Source: Aquimarina latercula DSM 2041 (GTDB taxonomy: Bacteria; Bacteroidota; Bacteroidia; Flavobacteriales; Flavobacteriaceae). From it: a stretch of 64,000 nt of DNA. Below, piece after piece: positions 54,236-61,998 of this stretch (the stretch's first letter is position 1; each line of letters starts with the position of its first letter). The translations under genes and the position numbers were made by a program. The notes below the pieces were generated by a model that did no database searches, was not told the DNA's origin, and saw only the letters and a program-made list of their open reading frames with translations. Where the stretch lies: contig NZ_AUMK01000005.1 in the NCBI RefSeq assembly GCF_000430645.1, forward strand, positions 1 to 64,000, written 5' to 3'.

Positions 54236-55015
54236 ATGGCAAAGAAAGAAGTTACTGTTGAGCAAAAATTAAGAGCATTGTATGATTTGCAATTAATTGA
54301 CTCTAGAGTTGATGAGATCAGAAATGTACGTGGAGAGCTTCCATTAGAGGTAGAAGATCTTGAAGATGAAGTAGCCGGATTAAACAAAAGATTAGACAAA
54401 CTCAATGCTGATCTTGAAACTATCGACGAAGGTATTAAGACTAAAAAGAACCTAATCGAAGAAGCTAAATCTTTAATTAAAAAGTACGGAGAGCAGCAAA
54501 AAAATGTACGAAACAATCGTGAGTACAACTCTCTAAGCAAAGAAATGGAGTTTCAGGAATTAGAAATTCAGTTATCTGAAAAGCATATTAAAGAGTTCAA
54601 AGCTCAAATCATCCAGAAAAACGAGATTATAGATCAAACTAAAGATCGTTTAACAGAGAGAAATAAGCACCTTACTCACAAAAAAGGAGAGCTTGATGCA
54701 ATACTTGCAGAAACGGAAAAAGAAGAATTAGCCTTAATTGCTAAATCTGAAGATTTCCAAAACAACATTGAAGAAAGGCTAGTTGCAGCATATAAAAGAA
54801 TAAGAAATAACGTAAAGAATGGTCTAGCTGTTGTACCTATTGAGCGTGGAGCTTCCGGAGGTTCTTTCTTTACTATTCCGCCACAGGTTCAAATGGAAAT
54901 TGCTTCACGAAAAAAAATCATCACAGATGAACATAGTGGACGTATCTTAGTAGACCAAGAGTTAGCGCAAGAAGAAAAAGAAAAAATGGAGACAATGTTT
55001 TCTAAATTGTCATAA
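54236..55015 (+). CDS. DUF164/CT398-like coiled-coil protein with a cysteine-less zinc-ribbon region
   Basis: The 259-residue protein is a long helical hairpin (residues ~25-190, rich in E/K/L heptads such as EVEDLEDEVAGLNKRLDKLN) plus a C-terminal module matching the C4 zinc-ribbon family: GASGGSFFTIPPQVQMEI and IITDEHSGRILVD. Family members normally have cysteines there (pattern CGGC and CEYCGRIL), but all four are replaced, so zinc binding should be lost. It follows the Nif3-like gene after 3 bp, a conserved pairing in many bacteria. Confidence 0.85.
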   Translation: MAKKEVTVEQKLRALYDLQLIDSRVDEIRNVRGELPLEVEDLEDEVAGLNKRLDKLNADLETIDEGIKTKKNLIEEAKSLIKKYGEQQKNVRNNREYNSLSKEMEFQELEIQLSEKHIKEFKAQIIQKNEIIDQTKDRLTERNKHLTHKKGELDAILAETEKEELALIAKSEDFQNNIEERLVAAYKRIRNNVKNGLAVVPIERGASGGSFFTIPPQVQMEIASRKKIITDEHSGRILVDQELAQEEKEKMETMFSKLS

Positions 55016-55038
55016 ACCAATTTTTTATATAATATTAC

Positions 55039-55060
55039 AGCCTCAGATGTTTCTGAGGCT
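55039..55060 (+). terminator. Rho-independent terminator
   Basis: AGCCTCAGA pairs with TCTGAGGCT around TGTT and is followed by a T run. It ends the Nif3/coiled-coil unit. Confidence 0.88.
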
Positions 55061-55091
55061 TTTTTTATTTTAAAAAATTACAATATCAAAA

Positions 55092-56333
55092 ATGGATAGC
55101 ATCTTAATAATAGGCAATGTATGGCCAGAACCTAATTCCTCCGCTGCCGGAAGTAGAATGCTTCAACTAATTCAACTATTCATATCTAAAGGTTTTAAAA
55201 TAACTTTTGCAAGTACCGCTGCCGAAAGTGAACACATGCAAGACATTAATGCACTTGGCGTCACCAAAACTACCATAGCTATTAATGACAATAGTTTTGA
55301 CAATTTTGTAAACAACCTAAAACCTCAATTTGTTATGTTTGACAGATTCATGTCCGAAGAACAATTTGGATGGAGAATCGCTAAACATTGTCCGAAAGCT
55401 TTAAGGATTTTAAACACAGAAGATCTTCACAGCCTAAGAAAGACAAGAGAAGAAGCTTTTAAAAAAAAGATTGACTTTACATATTCTAATTTAAAATCAA
55501 GCGATATGGCAAAAAGAGAAATTGCCAGCATTTATCGTTCTGATATCTCTTTAATTATATCAAGTAAAGAAATAGACATCTTACGAAATCAATTCAACAT
55601 AAGAAAAGAACTATTACAATACCTTCCTTTTCTACTAGACCCAATTAACACTCAAACAAAAAATAACTGGAAGCCCTACAACCAAAGAAGCCACTTCATA
55701 ACTATCGGAAACTTTAGACACGAACCTAACTGGAATAGTGTTTTATATTTAAAAGAAACTATCTGGCCGCTGATAAAAAAAGAACTTCCGGAAACTGAAC
55801 TTCACATCTATGGAGCGTACCCACCACCAAAAGCCACTCAACTACACAATCCAAAAGAAGGATTTCATATAAAAGGGTGGACAAAAAACGCTGCAGAAGT
55901 TATGCAGCAAGCACGTATATGTATCGCCCCTATACGTTTTGGCGCAGGAATCAAAGGAAAACTATCAGAAGCAATGCTAAACGGAACACCTAGCATAACA
56001 ACAACTATAGGAGCAGAAGGGATGCTTGGAGAAGACTCAGACTGGAATGGCTTTATCAAAGATAAACCAGTAGAATTTGCAAAAGCAGCCATCAAACTAT
56101 ACAACAATGAAAATATCTGGAATCAAGCACAACAAAATGGAATAGAAATCATCAACACTCGTTTCAAAAAAGAAGAACTTAGCAATAAACTAATTCAGCG
56201 AATCTTTAAATTAAAAGATAATTTAGAAGAGCATCGTCATCAAAATTTCATTGGCTCAATGCTACAACATCACACCATGAAAAGCACTGAATTTATGTCT
56301 CGGTGGATTGAAGAAAAAAACAAGAACAACTAA
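55092..56333 (+). CDS. Glycosyltransferase, GT4-like (GT-B fold)
   Basis: A 413-residue protein. The N-terminal Rossmann part starts ILIIGNVWPEPNSSAAGSRM. The C-terminal donor-binding half has FITIGNFRHEPNWNSVLYLK, LHIYGAYPPP, FHIKGWTKNAAEVMQQARIC and IAPIRFGAGIKGKLSEAMLN followed by TPSITTTIGAEGM. It is cytoplasmic, probably acting on surface glycans, but no polysaccharide cluster surrounds it, so the acceptor is unknown. Its last 72 bp overlap the convergent DoxX-like gene. Confidence 0.87.
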   Translation: MDSILIIGNVWPEPNSSAAGSRMLQLIQLFISKGFKITFASTAAESEHMQDINALGVTKTTIAINDNSFDNFVNNLKPQFVMFDRFMSEEQFGWRIAKHCPKALRILNTEDLHSLRKTREEAFKKKIDFTYSNLKSSDMAKREIASIYRSDISLIISSKEIDILRNQFNIRKELLQYLPFLLDPINTQTKNNWKPYNQRSHFITIGNFRHEPNWNSVLYLKETIWPLIKKELPETELHIYGAYPPPKATQLHNPKEGFHIKGWTKNAAEVMQQARICIAPIRFGAGIKGKLSEAMLNGTPSITTTIGAEGMLGEDSDWNGFIKDKPVEFAKAAIKLYNNENIWNQAQQNGIEIINTRFKKEELSNKLIQRIFKLKDNLEEHRHQNFIGSMLQHHTMKSTEFMSRWIEEKNKNN

Positions 56334-56894
56334 TGCCCTAATAGGTTTACAAAAAAACTGATCAATCCCAAAAAGTAAAACCATTAATAAAAACACAAAA
56401 CCAACTGTTTTCAGAGTACTAAACTTTAACTCATCATCAAACTTTGCCCTATAACCTAAGAGAACTCTAATTATTTCTAAAACCCTAACCCTATTAAGAA
56501 AGAGTACTAAAAACAATAACAAAAGATAAAGCATTGCACTCACCAATGCTCCATATGTATCAAAAAATATAGCATCAAAAACAATTATATTAATAAGAAT
56601 TGGCATGAGAACAAAAACCCCAAATAACTTTGTTTTCTGAAACAACAACAAACAGGCTCCAATCAATTGCGAAATACCAATAAACAATATATAAGAATAG
56701 GAATACCCCATAAAAGTCCAAGCTAGATCAAACCCTCCTACTTCAGACAAAGGAATCATAGCTATTTCTTCGGGTAAAACACCTCTTCTGTAAAACTGCC
56801 CTCCCAACAACTTACCAGATCCATATATGGTAATTAGCATAAAAACATACCATCTAGCAGCAAGCTCTATATAATAAGAAAATTTAGAATTCAT
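56262..56894 (-). CDS. DoxX-like membrane protein
   Basis: A 210-residue protein with about five hydrophobic segments. ELAARWYVFMLITIYGSGKL and YILFIGISQLIGACLLLFQK fit the DoxX/DoxD-like four-helix fold, and the C-terminal ~50 residues add another helix and a polar tail. Relatives act in quinone or thiosulfate redox chemistry; the role here is unknown. The last 24 codons overlap the 3' end of the glycosyltransferase gene in the antisense direction, so the very C-terminus (NPPRHKFSAFHGVML) is less certain as a conserved part. Confidence 0.7.
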   Translation of the reverse strand: MNSKFSYYIELAARWYVFMLITIYGSGKLLGGQFYRRGVLPEEIAMIPLSEVGGFDLAWTFMGYSYSYILFIGISQLIGACLLLFQKTKLFGVFVLMPILINIIVFDAIFFDTYGALVSAMLYLLLLFLVLFLNRVRVLEIIRVLLGYRAKFDDELKFSTLKTVGFVFLLMVLLFGIDQFFCKPIRALVVLVFFFNPPRHKFSAFHGVML

Positions 56895-56986
56895 CTTACA
56901 ACTTTCTCATAAGACGATATCAAACAAATTCAGGTTACAAACAATTAATAATAAAAACAAAAAAAATAGATTATTGAAAACAAAAA

Positions 56987-57014
56987 AAGCCTCTTCACTG
57001 ATGTGAAGAAGCTT
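56987..57014 (-). terminator. Rho-independent terminator of rpsT
   Basis: On the minus strand AAGCTTCTTCAC pairs with GTGAAGAGGCTT (one G-U pair) around ATCA, followed by TTTTTTTG. It lies 26 bp after the rpsT stop. Confidence 0.85.
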
Positions 57015-57040
57015 AATATCTTTTAAGAATTCTCTTTTTA

Positions 57041-57289
57041 TTAAAGAGCAGCTACGTGCTTAGCAAGTTTTGACTTTAAATTAGCTGCCTTGTTATCATG
57101 TATGATATTACGCTTTGCTAATCTATCAATCATAGAAACTACAGAAGGAAACAAAGTCTCAGCTTCTTTCTTATCAGCTTCACGCAATTTTTTGATAGCA
57201 TTACGTGTAGTTTTGTGCTGATATTTATTTCTAAGACGCTTAGTCTCACTATTTCTAATTCTCTTTAATGCTGACTTATGATTTGCCAT
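57041..57289 (-). CDS. rpsT: 30S ribosomal protein S20
   Basis: An 82-residue basic helical protein that binds 16S r[23 protein letters not shown], then [20 protein letters not shown], and the ending [20 protein letters not shown]. It is preceded on the same strand by two tRNA-Glu genes, the nearer only 35 bp away, with no terminator between, so tRNA processing would create the 5' end of its mRNA. Confidence 0.96.
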   Translation of the reverse strand: MANHKSALKRIRNSETKRLRNKYQHKTTRNAIKKLREADKKEAETLFPSVVSMIDRLAKRNIIHDNKAANLKSKLAKHVAAL

Positions 57290-57324
57290 CTTTTCTTTGT
57301 TAAATTTCTTTACTATAAAATTCG

Positions 57325-57396
57325 TAGCCCGTAGGGGAATCGAACCCCTCTTACCAGGATGAAAACCTGGCGTCCTAGCCGATAGACGAACGGGCC
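57325..57396 (-). tRNA. tRNA-Glu (TTC), copy 2
   Basis: The minus-strand 72-nt sequence folds as a cloverleaf. The acceptor starts GGCCCGT and ends ACGGGCT plus discriminator A, the D arm follows, the anticodon stem CCAGG/CCTGG closes the loop TTTTCAT with anticodon TTC, and the T arm is GAGGGGTTCGATTCCCCT. No CCA is encoded. Identical to the copy at 57464-57535. Confidence 0.96.
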
Positions 57397-57463
57397 ATTT
57401 CCTTTTTCAAGGATTGCAAATTTATAGTTTTCACTGTAAACTTGCAATTAATTTTTTAATTCG

Positions 57464-57535
57464 TAGCCCGTAGGGGAATCGAACCCCTCTTACCAGGATG
57501 AAAACCTGGCGTCCTAGCCGATAGACGAACGGGCC
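57464..57535 (-). tRNA. tRNA-Glu (TTC), copy 1
   Basis: Same 72-nt sequence and cloverleaf as the copy 67 bp away; anticodon TTC. The identity extends a few bases on each side (about 80 bp, 57319-57398 versus 57458-57537), which points to a recent tandem duplication. It sits 19 bp downstream of a consensus -7 box. Confidence 0.96.
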
Positions 57536-57560
57536 ATAGTTGTTTGTCTAATTGCGGATG

Positions 57561-57590
57561 CAAAAATACAACTATTTTTTAATGGCGCAA
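57561..57590 (-). promoter_or_regulatory. Consensus promoter of the tRNA-Glu-tRNA-Glu-rpsT unit
   Basis: On the minus strand TTG (57590-57588), exactly 19 nt and TATTTTTG (57568-57561) match TTG-N19-TAnnTTTG perfectly. The first tRNA begins 25 bases after the end of the -7 box. Confidence 0.78.
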
Positions 57591-57614
57591 GTGTTATTTT
57601 ATTTTTTTCTAAAA

Positions 57615-59093
57615 TTAATATGCTTTTGCAAATAACACCCTTACTTTAGAGGGGTTCCCGCTATATACACAACTACCATTTTCTTCTTTTGCATCAAACG
57701 GAATACATCGTATAGTGGCTTTGGTCAACTCTTTAATCTTTTGCTCTGTCTCTGCCGTTCCATCCCAATGAGCTGATATAAAACCACCTTTATTTTCTAA
57801 AACTTCTTTAAACTCATCAAATGAAGCAACCTCGGTAATATGCTCATCCCTAAATTGAGTAGCTTTTTGATGTAAACTTTCCTGAATTTCTTTTAATAAA
57901 GACTCAATCGTGTCTACAACCTGATCCTTATCTACAAATTGTTTAGAAAGAGTATCTCGTCTTGCTAGCTCTACCGTACCTTTTTCTAGGTCTTTAGGTC
58001 CAATAGCTATTCTTAACGGAACTCCTTGAAGTTCGTATTGTGCAAATTTAGCTCCTGGCCTATGCGTATCTCTATTATCAAATTTCACAGAAATACCTTT
58101 AGATCTTAAATCATTAACTAATTCATTTGCTACCTCAGAAATTTGATTCAATTGTTCCTCTCCTTTATATATTGGAACAATAACCACCTGTATTGGAGCA
58201 AGATTAGGCGGTAAAACCAATCCATTATCATCACTATGCGTCATAATTAAAGCCCCCATCAATCTAGTAGATACACCCCAAGAAGTAGCCCATACATAAT
58301 CAAGTTTTCCTTCTTTTGAAGTAAACTTAACGTCAAAAGCCTTGGCAAAATTTTGGCCTAAGAAATGTGAAGTTCCTGCCTGTAAGGCCTTCCCATCCTG
58401 CATTAATGCCTCAATACAATACGTATCTTCAGCTCCTGCAAAACGTTCACTTTCAGTTTTTCTTCCCTTAATTACCGGAATTGCCATAAAGTCCTCAACG
58501 AAATCAGCATATACATTATTCATTTGATCAGTTTCAGCAATTGCTTCTTGTCTTGTCTCATGAGCCGTATGCCCTTCTTGCCACAAAAACTCCGCTGTTC
58601 TTAAAAACAAACGAGTCCTCATCTCCCATCGAACAACATTTGCCCATTGATTTATTAAAATTGGTAAATCTCTATACGATTGGACCCATCCTTTATAGGT
58701 ATTCCATATAATTGCCTCAGAAGTAGGTCTAACAATCAACTCTTCTTCTAATTTAGCTTTTGGATCAACTATTAATTTTGAGGTATCCTCTGGATCAGTT
58801 TTTAATCTATAATGAGTTACCACTGCACATTCTTTTGCGAACCCTTCAGCGTTTTTTTCTTCTGCTTCAAACAGACTTTTAGGAACAAAAAGAGGAAAAT
58901 ATGCATTTTGATGTCCAGTTTCCTTAAATTTTCTATCTAATTCCGCTTGCATTTTCTCCCAAATTGCATACCCATAGGGTTTAATTACCATACACCCTCT
59001 TACCGCCGAATTCTCAGCTAAATCAGCCTTTACGACTAATTCGTTATACCATTTAGAATAATCTTCACTACGTTTTGTTAGATTTTTGCTCAT
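57615..59093 (-). CDS. proS: Proline--tRNA ligase (archaeal/eukaryotic-like type)
   Basis: A class II aminoacyl-tRNA synthetase of 492 residues, the short ProS without the INS editing domain. Motifs: [18 protein letters not shown] (motif 1 region), [20 protein letters not shown], motif 2 [20 protein letters not shown] followed by EGHTAH, motif 3 in [20 protein letters not shown], anticodon-binding domain ([14 protein letters not shown]), and a C-terminal domain ending in [10 protein letters not shown]. Typical of Bacteroidota. Confidence 0.96.
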   Translation of the reverse strand: MSKNLTKRSEDYSKWYNELVVKADLAENSAVRGCMVIKPYGYAIWEKMQAELDRKFKETGHQNAYFPLFVPKSLFEAEEKNAEGFAKECAVVTHYRLKTDPEDTSKLIVDPKAKLEEELIVRPTSEAIIWNTYKGWVQSYRDLPILINQWANVVRWEMRTRLFLRTAEFLWQEGHTAHETRQEAIAETDQMNNVYADFVEDFMAIPVIKGRKTESERFAGAEDTYCIEALMQDGKALQAGTSHFLGQNFAKAFDVKFTSKEGKLDYVWATSWGVSTRLMGALIMTHSDDNGLVLPPNLAPIQVVIVPIYKGEEQLNQISEVANELVNDLRSKGISVKFDNRDTHRPGAKFAQYELQGVPLRIAIGPKDLEKGTVELARRDTLSKQFVDKDQVVDTIESLLKEIQESLHQKATQFRDEHITEVASFDEFKEVLENKGGFISAHWDGTAETEQKIKELTKATIRCIPFDAKEENGSCVYSGNPSKVRVLFAKAY

Positions 59094-59157
59094 AATCTGC
59101 TATTTGGCACAAATGTTGTGACTTTGTTAAATAAAAAATAGTTAGGGCAAAACTAAC

Positions 59158-59165
59158 TAAATTTG
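59158..59165 (+). promoter_or_regulatory. -7 promoter element for the Trp-rich lipoprotein
   Basis: TAAATTTG matches TAnnTTTG, 27 bases before the ATG. A strong AAGGAG (59185-59190) lies just before the start codon, unusual in this group. Confidence 0.45.
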
Positions 59166-59192
59166 TATTGTTCAACAATAAAATAAGGAGAT

Positions 59193-60263
59193 ATGCGACT
59201 TAAAAATTATTTTAAAAAAAATGGAGCTGTTGGGACCTTCCTTGCAGCCTCTCTACTTATGTTGACATCTTGCGGTTCTTATGAGTATGTATCTTATGAT
59301 GATGGTATTTATGGCGAAGCAAGAAGCCAAAGAAGTTATGAACCACAACCAACCGCTACCAAAACCGAAACTAGTTCAAATTATTATTCTAATTACTTTT
59401 CAGAAAAATCTGCTCAGATTGACAATGTTATGGAGCAAGATGCCATTTTCACTGATATAGATTCTTATTCTAGTGAAAACTACAACGCTTCTGATACGAC
59501 AAATGTAGCTTTAGCTTATGAAGGCGGACAACCTGCATGGGGAAGTGATTATGATGAAGTTTCTGTAAACATAATAAATACTGGATGGAATAACTGGGGA
59601 TGGAATGCCTGGGGCCCTGGAATAGGCTGGGGATGGAATAACTGGGGATATAACTCCTGGGGATGGAATGCTGGATGGGGACCTGGTTTTGGATGGAACG
59701 CCGGCTGGGGATGGAATGCTGGATTTGGATGGGGAAATCCATATTGGTATGGTGGTGGATTTTGGTGTCCTCCATATTATAACTATGGATATGGTGCGTT
59801 TGGAAGAAATCGAATCGCATACAATAGAGGTTTTAGAAATCGAGGATTTAGAAATGCTTATGCAGGGAATTACAGAAGCAGAAGTGCCTACAATAGTAGA
59901 TCTAGAAACTATAACAATAATAGATCAAGAAGTCGCTCGTACAATAATCGCAGTAGCTACAATAATAGAAGAAGAATCTCCGCTAACAATAATAGAAGAA
60001 CAAGAACCTCAACATATTCTGGAGCAACTAGATCATCAAATAATGGCGCGTACTCGCGATCAAGATCAAACAATGCTAATAGAAGCAGCACTAGATCATA
60101 CAGAGGAAGTTCCAGAAGTTCAGGTACAAGGAGTTATTCTGGATCTAGAAGTAGCAGCAGCAGAAGTTCTGGATCTTACAGAAGCAGCGGATCTAGTAGA
60201 AGTAGCGGATCTAGATCTAGCGGTAGCCGTGGAGGAGGAAGAAGTCGTGGCGGAAGAGGTTAA
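59193..60263 (+). CDS. Low-complexity lipoprotein with Trp/Gly/Asn repeats and an Arg/Ser-rich tail
   Basis: A 356-residue protein. The signal ends in LLMLTSCGSY (cysteine near residue 27). An acidic, Ser/Tyr-rich region (~30-125) follows, then a block (~130-205) of WGWN-type units such as GWNNWGWNAWGPGIGWGW and GWNAGWGWNAGFGWGNPYWY, then ~150 residues made almost only of R, S, N, G and Y (RSRSYNNRSSYNNRRRIS). I know homologues next to proS in flavobacteria but no function. An alternate frame across the tail is an artefact of repetitive codons. Probably a surface lipoprotein; the tail could bind polyanions. Confidence 0.8.
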   Translation: MRLKNYFKKNGAVGTFLAASLLMLTSCGSYEYVSYDDGIYGEARSQRSYEPQPTATKTETSSNYYSNYFSEKSAQIDNVMEQDAIFTDIDSYSSENYNASDTTNVALAYEGGQPAWGSDYDEVSVNIINTGWNNWGWNAWGPGIGWGWNNWGYNSWGWNAGWGPGFGWNAGWGWNAGFGWGNPYWYGGGFWCPPYYNYGYGAFGRNRIAYNRGFRNRGFRNAYAGNYRSRSAYNSRSRNYNNNRSRSRSYNNRSSYNNRRRISANNNRRTRTSTYSGATRSSNNGAYSRSRSNNANRSSTRSYRGSSRSSGTRSYSGSRSSSSRSSGSYRSSGSSRSSGSRSSGSRGGGRSRGGRG

Positions 60264-60410
60264 AATCCACTTTTAAATTCTTTAAAAATTTTCAAAAAAA
60301 ATAAAGTTTATTGGATTTAGATAGATATACAATCGATTAAAAATTGTGTCTTATCTAAATCCATAATCTGTTGTGTAGTAACAATAGTTAAATCAAATAT
60401 TGCAACATAT

Positions 60411-61919
60411 ATGAAAAAGATATTTTTATTCGTTGGTCTATTATCTCTATCCTTCATAAATGCCCAAGATATTACAGATGCAGTAAGATATTCTCAACAA
60501 GAAATTTTAGGTACTGCACGTTTTAGAGGAATGAGTGGCGCATTTGGTGCTTTAGGAGGAGATATGTCTGCATTACAAATAAATCCTGCAGGATCAGCAG
60601 TCTTTTTAGGTTCCTCTGGTTCAATAACATTATCCTCGTCAAATATCCAAAATGATACAAATTATTTTGATGGTTTTAACGAAACATCATCTTCTAATTT
60701 TAACTTTAATCAGATAGGTGCTGTATTCATATACAATAACCGTAATGAATCAACTATCCTTAATAAGGTATCATTAGGTATTGCATATGATCAAACTACA
60801 GATTTTGCCGAAGAACTATTTGCTTTCGGAAGAAGCAACAATTCAATCGATAATTTTTTTCTAGCAGAAGCGCAAGGCATTCCTCTCGATTTATTAACCC
60901 CTAGAGCAGGAGAAAGTCCAGACGATCTTTACGGTTTTTTAGGAGAAACAGAAGGTTATGGAGCTCAACAAGCATTTCTTGGTCACGAATCATTTATTAT
61001 CGAAGGAAATGATCTTACAGACTCCAATAACACATCATATTTCTCAAATGTAGCTCCAGGAGTTTTTGACCAGGATTACTATTACGAAAGTACAGGTTTA
61101 AATGGGAAATTCACCATTAATGGAGGAGCCCAAATAAACGATAGATTTTATGTTGGAGTTAACCTTAATTCGCACTTTATTAACTATGATAAAATCACGA
61201 GGTTTGACGAATTCAATAATAATACAGGAAGTGTGGTTAATGAAATTATTTTTACAAATAGGCTATCTACTATTGGAGCAGGCTTCTCTGCACAAGTAGG
61301 AGGAATACTAAAGGTTTCACACATGCTTCGACTAGGTGCTTCTTTAGAATCTCCAACTTGGTATTATATCGAAGAAGAAACAACGCAAAGAGTAGTTACC
61401 GACGGAGTAAATGGAAGAATTAATTTAGATCCTAACGTAATAAACATATTTCCAGAATATCAATTACGTACTCCAGCAAAAGCAACTGGAAGTATTGCGG
61501 TTCTTTTTGGAAAACGTGGGTTAATTAGTTTAGATTATTCATATAAAGATTATTCATCTACCGAATTTGATTCTGATGAAGGCGTGAATTTTTCTGATAT
61601 AAATAGACAAATTGAAAATAGTTTACAAGGAGCTTCTACCCTTAGAATAGGAGGAGAATTAAGAAATGGCAACTGGAGCTTTAGAGGTGGTTATAGCTAT
61701 GAAGAAAGTCCATATGAAAATGAATTCATTCTGGGAGATAGAACTGGACTCTCTATGGGTATTGGTTATAACTTCGGGAAAGTAAAATTTGATGTCGCAT
61801 ATGACTATTCAGAACAGGAGCGTATTGAACAATTTTATCCAAATACATCTTTCACAAATTTTGCAACAGTAGAAAGTTACAGAGACAACCTAACTTTCAC
61901 CTTAAGTTTAAATTTATAA
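60411..61919 (+). CDS. OmpP1/FadL/TodX-family outer-membrane transporter
   Basis: The 502-residue beta-barrel protein has a signal peptide (IFLFVGLLSLSFINAQ), the FadL-like N-terminal hatch region ARFRGMSGAFGALGGDMSALQINPAGSAVF, and many amphipathic strands ending in the barrel strand DNLTFTLSLNL. FadL proteins let hydrophobic compounds such as fatty acids across the outer membrane; the ligand here is unknown. It follows the Trp-rich lipoprotein after ~147 bp and ends in a bidirectional terminator. Confidence 0.88.
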   Translation: MKKIFLFVGLLSLSFINAQDITDAVRYSQQEILGTARFRGMSGAFGALGGDMSALQINPAGSAVFLGSSGSITLSSSNIQNDTNYFDGFNETSSSNFNFNQIGAVFIYNNRNESTILNKVSLGIAYDQTTDFAEELFAFGRSNNSIDNFFLAEAQGIPLDLLTPRAGESPDDLYGFLGETEGYGAQQAFLGHESFIIEGNDLTDSNNTSYFSNVAPGVFDQDYYYESTGLNGKFTINGGAQINDRFYVGVNLNSHFINYDKITRFDEFNNNTGSVVNEIIFTNRLSTIGAGFSAQVGGILKVSHMLRLGASLESPTWYYIEEETTQRVVTDGVNGRINLDPNVINIFPEYQLRTPAKATGSIAVLFGKRGLISLDYSYKDYSSTEFDSDEGVNFSDINRQIENSLQGASTLRIGGELRNGNWSFRGGYSYEESPYENEFILGDRTGLSMGIGYNFGKVKFDVAYDYSEQERIEQFYPNTSFTNFATVESYRDNLTFTLSLNL

Positions 61920-61938
61920 AAAAAAAATAAGTCGCTTT

Positions 61939-61983
61939 AAAAGCAAAAAAGGAGTTGATGTTCATCACTCCTTTTTTGCTTTT
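61939..61983. terminator. Bidirectional rho-independent terminator
   Basis: A ~21-bp stem with a single bulged T (AAAAGCAAAAAAGGAGT paired with ACTCCTTTTTTGCTTTT, closed by GATG/CATC) between the convergent porin and T9SS gene. Confidence 0.85.
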
Positions 61984-61998
61984 CCTGTATATTATCCT

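Noticed and set aside
59668..60276. A 202-codon alternate-frame reading inside the Trp-rich lipoprotein gene
   Set aside because: It is a by-product of repetitive AGA/AGT/AAT codons read one frame over; it has no plausible start or fold and the lipoprotein frame has a signal peptide and RBS.
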